A stretch of 64,000 bases of DNA from Streptomyces umbrinus (GTDB lineage Bacteria; Actinomycetota; Actinomycetes; Streptomycetales; Streptomycetaceae). A program made the position numbers and the translations under genes. The stretch spans positions 3,782,001 to 3,846,000 of the forward strand of contig NZ_JAUSZI010000002.1 in assembly GCF_030817415.1 (NCBI RefSeq). The letters are read 5' to 3'. The notes below the pieces were generated by a model. It saw nothing but the letters and a program-made list of their open reading frames with translations. It searched no databases and was not told where the DNA came from. This document shows, in pieces, positions 1-8,265 of this stretch (its first letter is position 1; each line of letters starts with the position of its first letter).

Positions 1-1
1 G

Positions 2-487
2 TTCAAGCCGTACTTCGACCGTGCGATCGCGGCCGGCCTGCACTCCGTACCGCACGCGGGTGAGACGACGGGACCGGAGACTATCTGGGACGCGCTGACC
101 GATCTGCGCGCCGAGCGCATCGGGCACGGCACCAGCTCCGCCCGGGACCCGAAGCTCCTCGCGCACCTCGCCGAGCACAGGATCCCGCTGGAGGTCTGCC
201 CCACCTCCAACATCGCCACCCGCGCGGTCCGCACCCTCGACGAGCACCCCATAAAGGAGTTCGTCCGGGCCGGAGTCGTCGTCACGATCAACTCCGACGA
301 CCCGCCGATGTTCGGCACCGACCTCAACAACGAGTACGCGGTGGCCGCCCGCCTCCTCGACCTGGATGAGCGGGGTCTCGCCGCGCTCGCCAAGAACGCC
401 GTCGAGGTCTCCTTCCTCGAGGACGCCGGCAAGGCGAAGCTCACCGAGGAGATCGACACGTACACCTCTGCCTGGCTGGCTCCCTGA
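2..487 (+). CDS. add: Adenosine deaminase, C-terminal part (5' end outside window)
   Basis: Hydrolytic deamination of adenosine/deoxyadenosine to inosine in purine salvage (family knowledge). The frame is open from base 2 to the TGA at 487, giving 161 visible residues, so roughly half of a normal ~340-residue enzyme. Visible signatures in order are HAGET (metal and substrate region), ERIGHGTS, the CPTSN segment, and NSDDPPMFGTDL, which carries the catalytic Asp pair of the metal-dependent amidohydrolase fold. The start lies upstream of the window. A GDPD gene follows 17 bp downstream on the same strand and may be cotranscribed. Confidence 0.93.
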   Translation, partial: FKPYFDRAIAAGLHSVPHAGETTGPETIWDALTDLRAERIGHGTSSARDPKLLAHLAEHRIPLEVCPTSNIATRAVRTLDEHPIKEFVRAGVVVTINSDDPPMFGTDLNNEYAVAARLLDLDERGLAALAKNAVEVSFLEDAGKAKLTEEIDTYTSAWLAP

Positions 488-504
488 GCCAGCACAATGG
501 GCCC

Positions 505-1197
505 ATGCGTACCGTGACTGCCGTGGCCCATCGCGGCGACCCCTACCGCGTCCGCGAGAACACGATCGGCTCCCTGCGTTCCGCGCTCCAACGGGGCGCG
601 GACGCGGTGGAGATCGACGTCCGGCTCACCCGCGACGGCGTGCCCGTGCTGCTGCACGACAGCACGCTGAAGCGGTTGTGGGAGCAGGACCGGCCGTTGG
701 TGTCGCTCTCCTCGGACGAGGTGAGGGGCCTGACCTTCGGCGGTGTTCCCACGCTGGAGGAGGCCCTCAAGTCGACGGACGACGGCCGGTTCATGGTCGA
801 TCTGCCGGGTCCGGCGGACGCGCGTGCCGTCCGCCGGATCGTCGGCGTCATCCATGACCTCGGGGCCGAGGAGCGCGTGTACTACTGCGCGGGCGCCGAC
901 GTCATGCTCGCCGTCCGCGCCGCCGATCCCGCGGCGGAGATCGCCCTCACCTGGACGACCCTCGCGCCCCCGCGGCCCGCGCTGCTCGACGCGGTGCGGC
1001 CCCGGTGGCTCAACTACCGCTTCGGGCTTGCCAATCGCGACGTGATCGCCCGTACGCACCGCGACGGGTATCTGGTGTCGGTGTGGACGCCCGACACCCG
1101 CCGCTCCATGCGGCGCCTCCTCGACGCGGGTGTCGACTCGATCACCACGAACCGCATCGACACACTGTGCTCCCTGCGCAAGGGCCCAAAGGGCTAG
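505..1197 (+). CDS. Glycerophosphodiester phosphodiesterase family protein
   Basis: Predicted to cleave glycerophosphodiesters to glycerol-3-phosphate and an alcohol. The 230-aa protein begins MRTVTAVAHRGDP and has the GDPD TIM-barrel signatures: HRG near residue 9, EN about ten residues later, EIDVRLTRDGVPVLLHD with the paired acidic residues and second His, and a C-terminal VSVWTPD strand. No signal peptide is visible, so it is probably cytoplasmic, in contrast to secreted GlpQ. The ATG at 505 follows the adenosine deaminase stop by 17 bp without a strong SD. Its TAG shares the palindromic CTAG with the stop of the convergent reductase gene. Confidence 0.9.
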   Translation: MRTVTAVAHRGDPYRVRENTIGSLRSALQRGADAVEIDVRLTRDGVPVLLHDSTLKRLWEQDRPLVSLSSDEVRGLTFGGVPTLEEALKSTDDGRFMVDLPGPADARAVRRIVGVIHDLGAEERVYYCAGADVMLAVRAADPAAEIALTWTTLAPPRPALLDAVRPRWLNYRFGLANRDVIARTHRDGYLVSVWTPDTRRSMRRLLDAGVDSITTNRIDTLCSLRKGPKG

Positions 1198-1793
1198 AGC
1201 GCGGGCCGCGCGAACTCCAGTGGCGGGGCGATCGCCTGGGCGTCCGCCCCCTCGCCCACCCACAGCCCGATCAGCAGCGCCGCCGTCGCCTCCAGCAGCC
1301 CGGTCCGGTCCAGGCCGCCCGCGTTCAACGGCTCGCAGCCCAGGTCGCGTACGAGCCGGCGTACGACGGTCAGCGCGGCCTCGTCGTCGCCGCACAACGG
1401 GACCGCCAGCGGGCGGCCGTCGAAGACCGGCGGGGTCAGCCGCCAGACGTCCACGTGGCAGAGGTTGAAGGCCTTGACCACGGGCGCGGCCGGGGCGACG
1501 GAGGCGATCCGTTCGGCCGCCGCGGGCCCGCCCGCGGTGAGCAGGGCGAAGCCCGGGCCCACCGGGTTGGTGCAGTCGATCAGCACGCGCCCGCGGAGGA
1601 CGTCCTCAAGACCGGCGACCACATCGACCACCGCCGTGTACGGCAGCGCCAGCAGCACCGCGTCCGTGCCGAACTCCGCCGCCTCCCTCAACCCGCCCGA
1701 CCGGCTTCCCGCGAGCACCTCGTGTCCGGCCCGCCGCCACTGCGTGCCGAGCGCGTCCGCCATACCGCCCGTGCCGAGAATCCCTATCCGCAT
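1194..1793 (-). CDS. NAD(P)-binding reductase, NpdG/F420-reductase-like
   Basis: A 199-aa protein starting MRIGILGTGGMADALG, an N-terminal Rossmann G-x-G-x-x-A motif. It is followed by VLLALPYTAVVDVV and IDCTNPVGPG, typical of the small F420:NADP oxidoreductase / pyrroline-5-carboxylate reductase-like family that acts on NAD(P)H. The ORF is open for another ~225 codons upstream, but homology-like sequence begins at this ATG and the upstream part is a shadow of the HxlR gene. It is divergently placed to that HxlR regulator (70 bp between starts), which suggests that the regulator controls it. The substrate is unknown. Its stop overlaps the GDPD stop by 4 bp. Confidence 0.82.
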   Translation of the reverse strand: MRIGILGTGGMADALGTQWRRAGHEVLAGSRSGGLREAAEFGTDAVLLALPYTAVVDVVAGLEDVLRGRVLIDCTNPVGPGFALLTAGGPAAAERIASVAPAAPVVKAFNLCHVDVWRLTPPVFDGRPLAVPLCGDDEAALTVVRRLVRDLGCEPLNAGGLDRTGLLEATAALLIGLWVGEGADAQAIAPPLEFARPAL

Positions 1794-1863
1794 ACGCCCC
1801 TGCCTCCGGTCCGTGGGTCGATCTCCCACGACAGTAGGAAGCCGTTCGGGCACCATTCGGTAT

Positions 1864-2271
1864 GTGAGCACCGAACCGTTCTTCCTCGCAGACTGCCGCG
1901 CCAGGCTCGCCTTCGACCTGCTCTCCAACACCTGGAACGCCGTGGTCCTCTGGGCGCTGCGGCACGGGCCCCGGCGGCCGGGCGAACTGCGTGAACACAT
2001 CGGCGGGATCAGCCAGAAGGTCCTGACGGAGACCCTTCGGCGGCTGGAGTTCAACGGTCTGGTCGTGCGGCGCGCGTACGCCGGGTCGCCGCCCCGGGTG
2101 GAGTACGAACTCACCGCACTGGGGCGGACGTTGCTCGACCCCATCGAGGCGTTCGGGGCGTGGGCCTTCGACCACGGCGACGAGGTGATGGCGGCCCAGG
2201 ACCGGGCAACTAGCCCGTCACCCGCGACTTCTGACGGACCGTCGCCGCATCGGCCGGGGTCGAGCGCGTGA
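1864..2271 (+). CDS. HxlR-family winged-helix transcriptional regulator
   Basis: A 135-aa protein from GTG 1864. The core DLLSNTWNAVVLWALRHGPRRPGEL...GGISQKVLTETLRRLEFNGLVVRRAY...RVEYELTALGRTLLDPI is the HxlR winged helix-turn-helix with its wing. There is no N-terminal Cys of the HypR type, but a Cys occurs at residue 11 (ADCRARL). It is divergent to the NAD(P) reductase, the usual arrangement for HxlR regulators of redox enzymes. The C-terminal ~25 residues (ATSPSPATSDG...) are low complexity and lie over the 3' end of the convergent sigma factor gene, a 62-bp overlap, so the last part of the protein may be dispensable. Confidence 0.85.
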   Translation: MSTEPFFLADCRARLAFDLLSNTWNAVVLWALRHGPRRPGELREHIGGISQKVLTETLRRLEFNGLVVRRAYAGSPPRVEYELTALGRTLLDPIEAFGAWAFDHGDEVMAAQDRATSPSPATSDGPSPHRPGSSA

Positions 2272-3931
2272 CGTACTGGGGAATCGGTGCCGTGTCCTTT
2301 CCGGTGTCGCGGACCAGGCCGTAGCGGATGGCGCCCTGGGCGGGGCCGGTCATGACGTCCTTGGTCACGGCGTCCCGGTTCGACGGGAAGACGATCAGCC
2401 CGTAGTCGGCGCCCCGCTCGTTCTGGGTGAGGGTGACGGTGCCGTCGACGTAGAAGTACTCGTTCTGCCACATCTGCTGGGTGCCGGTCGGCAGGACGGT
2501 GTATCCGACACGTGGTCCGCCCATGCCGGAGGTGTAGCCGTCGGCGTTCTCCGCGAAGGTGTCGTCCATCCGGCGGCCGCCGCCCGAGGCCACGTGGAAC
2601 AGCTTCCCCTTGAGGCCGGTCCAGGCCGGCATGACCAGGGCGCCGGGCCGCGACTTGGGGGAGATCTGCCAGCGCACCAGCACATAGCCCTGGCCGGTGA
2701 GCGTCACGCTGTCCCCGCGGTGCTGCATCACGGCCTTGGGTCCGCCGGTGCTGGTGAGCCCGGACTCGGGGCGGCGCGGCAGGTCCGCGGGCCGCGCGTT
2801 CGGGTCCGGGGCCCTGTCGAGGGCGTCGACGACCGTGCCGTACAGGTCCTTACGGGTTCTGCTGGGGGACGGTGACGGGCTGGGCGTCGCGGTGGGGCTC
2901 GGTGCCTTCGGGCGCGAAGTGCTCGCCGCCGTGGGCGGGGCGGCGGCCTTGGGCGGGGCCGAGTCCGGCTGGGTGACGACGTACGCGCCGCCCGCGACGA
3001 TGGTCGCCCCGGCCGTCATGGCGACGGCGGGCTTGGTGAGCGCGGCGACGACCTTGGCGGACCAGCCGACCCCCGTGGCGGCGGTCGTCGCGGCGACCGC
3101 CGTCTTGCCGCCGAGGGCGAGCGAGAGCGTGAAGCCGACCGGGATCGGGACGAGCGCGAGCCCGACGAGCAGCCGTTCGGCCGGTACGACCGCCTCGCCG
3201 GGCGCGGCGCAGTGGCGGCAGCCGCGGATGTGCCGGGCCAGCCGTTTGCGCCACACCGAGTCGGGGCGGCCGTCCCAGCGGGCGGTCAGCTCACGCAGTT
3301 CGGGGCAGGACGAGTCGAGGGCCCGCACGATGCCGCGCGCGGCCTCCAGGCGGGCCTTCATCCGCTGGACACGTACGGCGGTGTGCTGGCGGCTGATGCC
3401 GACGGCCGCCGCCAGTTCGCGCCGGGTGAGTTCGCCCGCGACCTCCAGCCACCACAGGGACAGCAGTTGCCGGTCCTCGTCGTCGAGCCAGCGCACCGCC
3501 TCCGCGACCTCGCGCCGCTGGCCCTCCAACTGGAGCCGCAGCACGGTGAGTTCGGCGAAGTCGGTGGCTTCCTGGGCCGCGTCGTCGGCCAGTGACTCGG
3601 AGGTCCGGCGTCTGGCCCGGTCGCGTATCTGCCGCATGGCGATGGCGACCAGCCAGGAGCGGAAGCTGTCCGGGTCACGCAGGGTGCCGAGGTTGTCGAC
3701 GGCCCGCAGCATGGTCTCCTGCACGACGTCGTCGACGTCCGCGTGACCGTTCAGCGCGCGGCCGACGATGTTGTAGACCAGCGGCAGCCAGCCCTCGACG
3801 AGTTCGTCGAGCGCGCGCCGGTCACCGGCCTGCGCCGCCGCGATCGTCGTACGCCACTGCCGCCCGTTCACGTACGTCCCTTCCACGTACGTCCCATTAT
3901 TCACGTACGTCCCTTTCCGGAGAGGTGTCAC
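2210..3931 (-). CDS. ECF-like sigma factor fused to zinc-motif, hydrophobic segments and a C-terminal domain
   Basis: A 573-aa protein. Residues ~35-105 are sigma region 2 (VYNIVGRALNGHADVDDVVQ, then DPDSFRSWLVAIA) and ~130-200 are region 4 with a helix-turn-helix (RRELAAAVGISRQHTAVRVQ). Residues 234-241 (HIRGCRHC) form an H-x3-C-x2-C motif like that of zinc-binding anti-sigma domains. Two hydrophobic stretches follow (~255-275, ~300-320), then a Ser/Thr/Pro linker and ~190 residues of unrecognised C-terminal domain. The GTG at 3931 overlaps the TGA of the alginate-lyase-like gene (GTGA), suggesting translational coupling. In-frame GTGs at 3904, 3886 and 3871 each follow a GGGACGTAC block and are alternative starts. 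It appears to be a self-contained, membrane-linked sigma regulator; its target is unknown. Confidence 0.85.
   Translation of the reverse strand: MTPLRKGTYVNNGTYVEGTYVNGRQWRTTIAAAQAGDRRALDELVEGWLPLVYNIVGRALNGHADVDDVVQETMLRAVDNLGTLRDPDSFRSWLVAIAMRQIRDRARRRTSESLADDAAQEATDFAELTVLRLQLEGQRREVAEAVRWLDDEDRQLLSLWWLEVAGELTRRELAAAVGISRQHTAVRVQRMKARLEAARGIVRALDSSCPELRELTARWDGRPDSVWRKRLARHIRGCRHCAAPGEAVVPAERLLVGLALVPIPVGFTLSLALGGKTAVAATTAATGVGWSAKVVAALTKPAVAMTAGATIVAGGAYVVTQPDSAPPKAAAPPTAASTSRPKAPSPTATPSPSPSPSRTRKDLYGTVVDALDRAPDPNARPADLPRRPESGLTSTGGPKAVMQHRGDSVTLTGQGYVLVRWQISPKSRPGALVMPAWTGLKGKLFHVASGGGRRMDDTFAENADGYTSGMGGPRVGYTVLPTGTQQMWQNEYFYVDGTVTLTQNERGADYGLIVFPSNRDAVTKDVMTGPAQGAIRYGLVRDTGKDTAPIPQYVTRSTPADAATVRQKSRVTG
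3869..3913 (-). repeat. Three direct copies of GGGACGTACGTG at the sigma-factor start
   Basis: On the minus strand the 12-mer GGGACGTACGTG occurs at 3913-3902, 3895-3884 and 3880-3869. Each copy places a purine-rich AAGGG/ATGGG/GAAGGG block six bases before an in-frame GTG, so each could act as a ribosome-binding-site plus start unit. The core ACGTACGT is self-complementary. Confidence 0.85.
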
Positions 3932-5202
3932 TTGGCGTAGAGCAGCGTCCCGAAGCCGAGCTGGTCGAAGCCGCCGCTGTTCGGGCCGTAGTCACCGCCT
4001 CCGCCTTCCGCACGCACCTTCTCAGCCATGGCCGTGATGTTCGGAACGGAGAGCCGACGGCGGCGCGCGTAGTGGTAGTGCAGGATCTCCCAAACGGGAC
4101 GAGTCTCTCCACGCGCTATGCCGGAGATCACAGACTGCTCGTTGTACTTGCCCCTCCCGGTGCCGCTGCGCCAGGTGTACTTGGTGAAGGGCACGTCGCC
4201 ACCGAGGTTGTACCTGGCGACGTACTCGGCGCCCTTCATGAACCGGCTGTCGTCGTAGCCGTAGAGGTCGACGCCCTGGTTCCAGGCCATCTCGCAGATC
4301 GCGCCCATCTGGCCCACGCCCATCGCGGTGTGCCCCTGGTCGCGGCCGGACTCCTGCCACTGGGCGAGGTCGTCGGACTCGTGGACGAAGGGGATGGCGT
4401 TCCCGATCGAGCCGTTGCCCGCGCCCTTCTTGAAGTAGTCCACCGCGCGGTCGAACAGGGCCCTGTCGTCGCAGAGGATACCGATCGCCATGACCGAAGC
4501 CACGTTGCACAGGTCCCAGTTGGCCCAGTAGTTGGTGATGACGGCGCCGTTGTGGTGGGTGAGGAAGTCCTCGTTCATGGGGTGGAAGACCTTGAGCATC
4601 ATCTTCTGGAAGCGGGCCAGGTCGAAGCCGTCGTGGTCGCGCACCAGCTCGGCGGCGTTGGCGAACTGGTAGCCGTAGAGCCCGGCGGCCAGGAACCGGT
4701 CGGCGTTGCCGGTGACCGTGGTGAGCGTGGCCGACCAGGCGTTGAGGATCGCGACGGCCGCCTCGGCGTTCTCCTTCGTGCCCGCGATCTTCCAGCGCAG
4801 GGCGTTCTGGTAGGCGGCGTGGATGTCGTTGTAGAGGGACACGTAGTTCTGGCCGGTGCCGCCGCGGACGACCGTGGCCTGCGGCCTGGGGGCCCAGGTA
4901 CTCGCGGAGTGCCGGTTGGCGGTCAGCCGCTGCCAGCCCGCCGTCCAGGGTTCCCGGCGGGCGGCGACGCGCACCTTGGCCCGGTTGAGGTCGCCCGCGT
5001 TGTGCAGCATTCCGGGGTGCGCGAAGACCGGCCTCCCGGCGGACTCGCCGGGCGACGGGGAGGCACCGGTCTGCGCCGCGTCGGCCGAGTCACCACCGCC
5101 CAACGAGACCGCGATACCGCCGACGGCTCCCGCGGCGGCGACACCACCGGCGATCTGGAGGGCGCTGCGGCGGCTGATGCGGTGCTTGTTGTGCTCTGCC
5201 AC
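3928..5202 (-). CDS. TAT-exported alginate-lyase-family polysaccharide lyase
   Basis: A 424-aa protein. The N-terminus carries a twin-arginine signal (ISRRSALQIAGGVAAAGAVGG) followed by an Ala-rich cleavage region, so it is predicted to be exported. The mature part has features of alginate_lyase (PF05426-like) alpha/alpha-toroid enzymes: an N-terminal HPGMLHNAGDLNRAKVRV segment, ITNYWANWDLCNVASVMAIG and ESGRDQGHTAMGVGQM, where Asn, Arg and His residues are typical of the active cleft. Alginate lyases cleave uronate polymers by beta-elimination; the actual substrate here is inferred only. It is the first gene of a two-gene unit with the membrane-linked sigma factor, whose GTG overlaps its TGA. 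Confidence 0.82.
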   Translation of the reverse strand: MAEHNKHRISRRSALQIAGGVAAAGAVGGIAVSLGGGDSADAAQTGASPSPGESAGRPVFAHPGMLHNAGDLNRAKVRVAARREPWTAGWQRLTANRHSASTWAPRPQATVVRGGTGQNYVSLYNDIHAAYQNALRWKIAGTKENAEAAVAILNAWSATLTTVTGNADRFLAAGLYGYQFANAAELVRDHDGFDLARFQKMMLKVFHPMNEDFLTHHNGAVITNYWANWDLCNVASVMAIGILCDDRALFDRAVDYFKKGAGNGSIGNAIPFVHESDDLAQWQESGRDQGHTAMGVGQMGAICEMAWNQGVDLYGYDDSRFMKGAEYVARYNLGGDVPFTKYTWRSGTGRGKYNEQSVISGIARGETRPVWEILHYHYARRRRLSVPNITAMAEKVRAEGGGGDYGPNSGGFDQLGFGTLLYAK

Positions 5203-5229
5203 GAATAACTCCTGTGCGGATGGAGGGGC

Positions 5230-5282
5230 GTGTGCGCTGTGTGTTGCACGCGCTGTGTGTGGTGCGTGTGGTGCGTGTGCAC
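5230..5282. repeat. GT/TG-rich low-complexity tract upstream of the lyase gene
   Basis: Within the 284-bp gap between two divergent genes (5203-5486), the plus strand reads as imperfect repeats of GTGTG, GCGTGTG and GTGTGGTGCGTGTG. The rest of the gap has no recognised promoter motif, although both divergent promoters must lie here. Confidence 0.6.
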
Positions 5283-5486
5283 AGGAGACGGAGGAGAGGC
5301 TTCCGGGATAACAGTTTTTCTCGTGAAGGCATGCGTCGCCCTAGGGGCAACCCCTGACAACACCCTTGTCCCGCACGGCAGTTGATGAGGGTCGCGGCCA
5401 GGGTCGGTGCCCTCCTCGGAGAGGATCCGCGGCAACGGCGTACGACCGGAGGATGAAGGTCACCGACCACCCCTTGGAGTCAGCCG

Positions 5487-6659
5487 ATGCATCTCCGTAT
5501 CCGTACCGCCTGTGCCGCCGTCGTGTTCCTGGGCCTCACCGCGGGGCCCCTGGCCGGGACCGCGCTCGCCGCCCCCTCGCCCACGGCGGTCGTACGGGAG
5601 ACCGTGAGTCCGAAGACCGTGAGTCCGAAGACCGACAAGGCCTTACGCGAGGCGCTGAAGGGAATTCCGGACAAGGACACGACGGCAGCGCTCGTACGCG
5701 TCGGGGGCAAGGCCGGCACCTGGCGGGGCAGCGCCGGGGTGCACGACCTGGGGAGTGGCCGCAAGGCTCTGGAACACGGGCGTTTCAGGGCCGGTTCGAC
5801 CACCAAGGTGGTCACCGCGGCCGTCGTGCTGCAGCTCGCCGCCGAAGGCAGGATCGACCTGGACGGACACGTCCAGACCTACCTCCCCGGCCTCCTCTCG
5901 AAGGCCTTCAAGCCCATCACCGTACGGCAGTTGCTGACCTTCACCAGCGGGCTGAAGCCGGGAGCGACGCTGGGTGACGTGAACGGTGAGGGGTACGAGC
6001 GGCGGTTCGAGACGCTGACCCCGGAGGCGGTCGTGGCCTCGTCCGTCGCCGCCGGCCCCGCCTTCTGCCCGGGCGAGCGGCAGAAGTACGCCAACATCGA
6101 CTACACCGTGCTCGGCCTGATCATCGAGAAGGTCACCCGCGACACCTACGAGCACCAGGCGGCCGTACGGGTCCTGCGGCCGGCCGGGATGCGTCACACG
6201 TCCTTCCCCGGCGGGCACGACCCCCGTATCCACGGCCCGCACAACCGCGGCTACCAGATCCTGGCGGACGGCAGGCTGGTGGACGCCACCGAGTGGAACA
6301 TGTCGGACCGGTGGGCCGCGGGCGACATGATCTCCACGACTCAGGACCTGGAGCGCCTGCTCTTCGCGCTGTTCCGCGGCCGCCTGGTCCCCCAACCCCT
6401 CCTGGACAAGGAGATGTTCACGCTCCCGGACGTGCCGAACGCGACGATGAGCGCCGGTCTCCAGCAGTTCAAGCTCGACGACGACACAGTCATCTGGGCC
6501 AAATCCGGCGCCAGGCCCGGCTACAGCACCGCGATCGCCGCCACACGCAATCTGTCCCGCACCCTCGTGTACTCGGTGAACGCGACCGACGCGAAGAGCG
6601 AGGAGATGAATCCGGTGGCGGAGCGGATCGTGGGGGCGGCGTTCGGAACGGGGAGCTGA
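5487..6659 (+). CDS. Secreted serine hydrolase (beta-lactamase / D-Ala-D-Ala carboxypeptidase family)
   Basis: A 390-aa protein with a Sec signal peptide (MHLRIRTACAAVVFLGL, then AGTALA). The penicillin-binding fold motifs are present in order: S-x-x-K as STTK in FRAGSTTKVVTAAV (residues ~107-115), Y-x-N as YANIDY, and the third-box KSG in IWAKSGARPGYS. These support a class C-like serine hydrolase such as Streptomyces R61-type D-alanyl-D-alanine carboxypeptidase acting on peptidoglycan stem peptides. The ATG at 5487 has a TTGGAG block about eight bases upstream. A 15-bp tandem duplication (5603-5632) gives VSPKTVSPKT just after the signal peptide. The gene stands alone. Confidence 0.9.
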   Translation: MHLRIRTACAAVVFLGLTAGPLAGTALAAPSPTAVVRETVSPKTVSPKTDKALREALKGIPDKDTTAALVRVGGKAGTWRGSAGVHDLGSGRKALEHGRFRAGSTTKVVTAAVVLQLAAEGRIDLDGHVQTYLPGLLSKAFKPITVRQLLTFTSGLKPGATLGDVNGEGYERRFETLTPEAVVASSVAAGPAFCPGERQKYANIDYTVLGLIIEKVTRDTYEHQAAVRVLRPAGMRHTSFPGGHDPRIHGPHNRGYQILADGRLVDATEWNMSDRWAAGDMISTTQDLERLLFALFRGRLVPQPLLDKEMFTLPDVPNATMSAGLQQFKLDDDTVIWAKSGARPGYSTAIAATRNLSRTLVYSVNATDAKSEEMNPVAERIVGAAFGTGS

Positions 6660-6686
6660 GGATCCGGCCGGGGCGGCCCGGGGCCC

Positions 6687-7314
6687 TCAGCTCTGGGTCT
6701 CGCGCGGCCAGGCCACCGCTGTGGCGGCGCAGGCAAGGACATGAACGGCGACGAGGACAGTGAATGTGGTGGCGAGGGCGTCGGCGTCCTTCAGGCGTTC
6801 GGTGGCGATGGGCGGCGACCAGCCGTCCCGGATCACGGAGGCGGTGATGACGGCGCCGGCGGGTACGCGTGCCCGCGGGCCGAACCGCATGCGGCCGAGG
6901 TCACGCTCGGTCGCCGCGTCCGCGATGCGGTAGTAGGTGAGCCCGGTGTCCTCGCCGTAGTCGTCGGTGACGGGCTCGGCCTCGATGACGCGGACCTGCG
7001 CCGACTGCCCGGCCAGCTCGTGGAAGGCCCAGGGAAGCCAGCCCCGGCGCGGTGAAGATCAGAGCGGCTGCCGTGAGCCCGGGCGCCGCGGTCAGGAGCT
7101 CTCGCGGCGCGGCGTCCGCCATGTACGCGTGGACCCAGGAATGGCCGATCGCCAGACCCGTGGCGCCCGAGACGATGGCGAGGAGGACGAACACCGCCAC
7201 CCATGACGTTCCGTAGCTGCGGGACGCCAGGACGACCAGGGTCGGTACGACGACCAGGGACCACGTCATCGTGAAGGTGAGGCGCCCTCGTCCGCGCAGG
7301 CGCGACCCCCTCAC
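6687..7314 (-). pseudogene. Three-helix membrane protein gene broken by a +1 frameshift
   Basis: Translation from GTG 7314 gives MRGSRLRGRGRLTFTMTW and two hydrophobic helices (SLVVVPTLVVLASRS; AVFVLLAIVSGATGLAIG), then ends in Arg-rich nonsense in that frame. In the next frame, from about 7040 downward, sensible sequence continues: FHELAGQSAQVRVIEAEPVT, DDYGEDTGLTYYRIADAATE, and so on to a third helix (TTFTVLVAVHVLACAATAV) and a stop at 6687. The span is 628 nt, exactly 209 codons plus one extra base, so a single-base insertion near 7027-7045 explains it. Its GTG overlaps the stop of the upstream coiled-coil gene (GTGA). It may be a true pseudogene or an assembly error. No family was recognised. 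Confidence 0.75.
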
Positions 7315-8159
7315 TCCGGCCGGTCCTCGACCGTGCCGTGCAGGGAGCGGGTGATCTCGTCGAGCGTGTCGAGTCCGGTCTGTACGGCGTCGAGCTCGTG
7401 GTCGAGGGCGGTCAGGTCCGGAGGGGCGGCCGAGGCGTCCGTCGCGGCCTGGAGGGACAGCAGCATGGCCCCACGCTCCGCCGCGGCTTCCAGGCGCAGT
7501 GCGGTGGCCTCCATGGTGGTGATCAGGAGCTGGCGCAGTTCGGCCAGGCGCTTCAGGGTGGCGGCGCGTTCGCCCGTGGCGCGCGCGGCGTCCTCCTTGG
7601 CCCGCCGCAGCGGGCCGTCGGGAAGGGCCCGGGCCTCTCCCTCCAGGCGCTCCTGGTCACGCCGCAGGACCTCGTGGTCGGCGGGTGTGCCGCTGGTACC
7701 ACTGATGTCGATGACGCGGACCGCCTCGGCCGCCGCCGTCAGCCGGTCGGCCGCGGCCCGCACGGCGGTCGCCGCCGTCGCCAGCGTCGGCCAGAGCGAG
7801 GCGTTGGGGCTCTGCCTGCACTGGTGCTGCAGCCGGTCGGCGGCCGCCGACGCGCGGGTCAGCCATCGGGCGGCGTCTGCGGGCGGTTCGGACGACGGTT
7901 CGGAAAGCGGGTCGGACAGCGTGCCCGTCGGCCGATCCGCGCCCCGGGCGTCCGCCCGGCCGGTCGCGGGCCTCGCGGATACCGACGCCGCGGGGCGGGT
8001 GAGACGGCCGGTGAGGGCGTGCGTCCCCCATACGAGGCCGCCGACGCCCGCACCGACCGGCAGGGCGGCGGCGGCCGGGGCACCGGCGAGGAGAGCCGTG
8101 ACGCTGCCCGCGACGGCGAACAGCGCGACCGCGGCGGCGGGAAGGAGACGGCTGCCCAT
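7311..8159 (-). CDS. Hypothetical membrane-anchored coiled-coil protein
   Basis: A 282-aa protein. The N-terminus has two hydrophobic segments (LPAAAVALFAVAGSVTALLA and ALPVGAGVGGLVWGTHAL), then a variable Ser/Pro-rich linker. The rest (~100-275) is Ala/Leu/Arg/Glu-rich and predicted to be helical coiled coil (RLEGEARALPDGPLRRAKED; LKRLAELRQLLITTMEATAL). ATG 8159 has GAGGA six bases upstream. It lies between the VWA/solute-binding gene and the frameshifted membrane-protein gene, overlapping the latter by GTGA, so the three look like one operon. The family was not recognised; by neighbourhood it could be a scaffold for the VWA protein. Confidence 0.75.
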   Translation of the reverse strand: MGSRLLPAAAVALFAVAGSVTALLAGAPAAAALPVGAGVGGLVWGTHALTGRLTRPAASVSARPATGRADARGADRPTGTLSDPLSEPSSEPPADAARWLTRASAAADRLQHQCRQSPNASLWPTLATAATAVRAAADRLTAAAEAVRVIDISGTSGTPADHEVLRRDQERLEGEARALPDGPLRRAKEDAARATGERAATLKRLAELRQLLITTMEATALRLEAAAERGAMLLSLQAATDASAAPPDLTALDHELDAVQTGLDTLDEITRSLHGTVEDRPE

Positions 8160-8232
8160 CGTGTCCTCTCTGTTCCGTCTGTACTGCCCATGGGATGTGG
8201 TCTGTCGGTACCGCCCATGGGGTCGAGCCCGT

Positions 8233-8260
8233 CTTCACGTGCTGTGCTTCACGTGCTGTG
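8233..8260. repeat. Two tandem copies of CTTCACGTGCTGTG
   Basis: A perfect 14-bp direct duplication sits immediately after the VWA gene stop (8266 on the minus strand) and before the coiled-coil gene start. Nearby TACTGCCCATGGG and TACCGCCCATGGG (about 8183-8221) form a second duplicated pair. Confidence 0.8.
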
Positions 8261-8265
8261 CCGGG

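Noticed and set aside
1794..2471. N-terminal extension of the NAD(P) reductase to 425 residues
   Set aside because: The extra part is antisense to the HxlR gene, and the Rossmann motif starts at ATG 1793.
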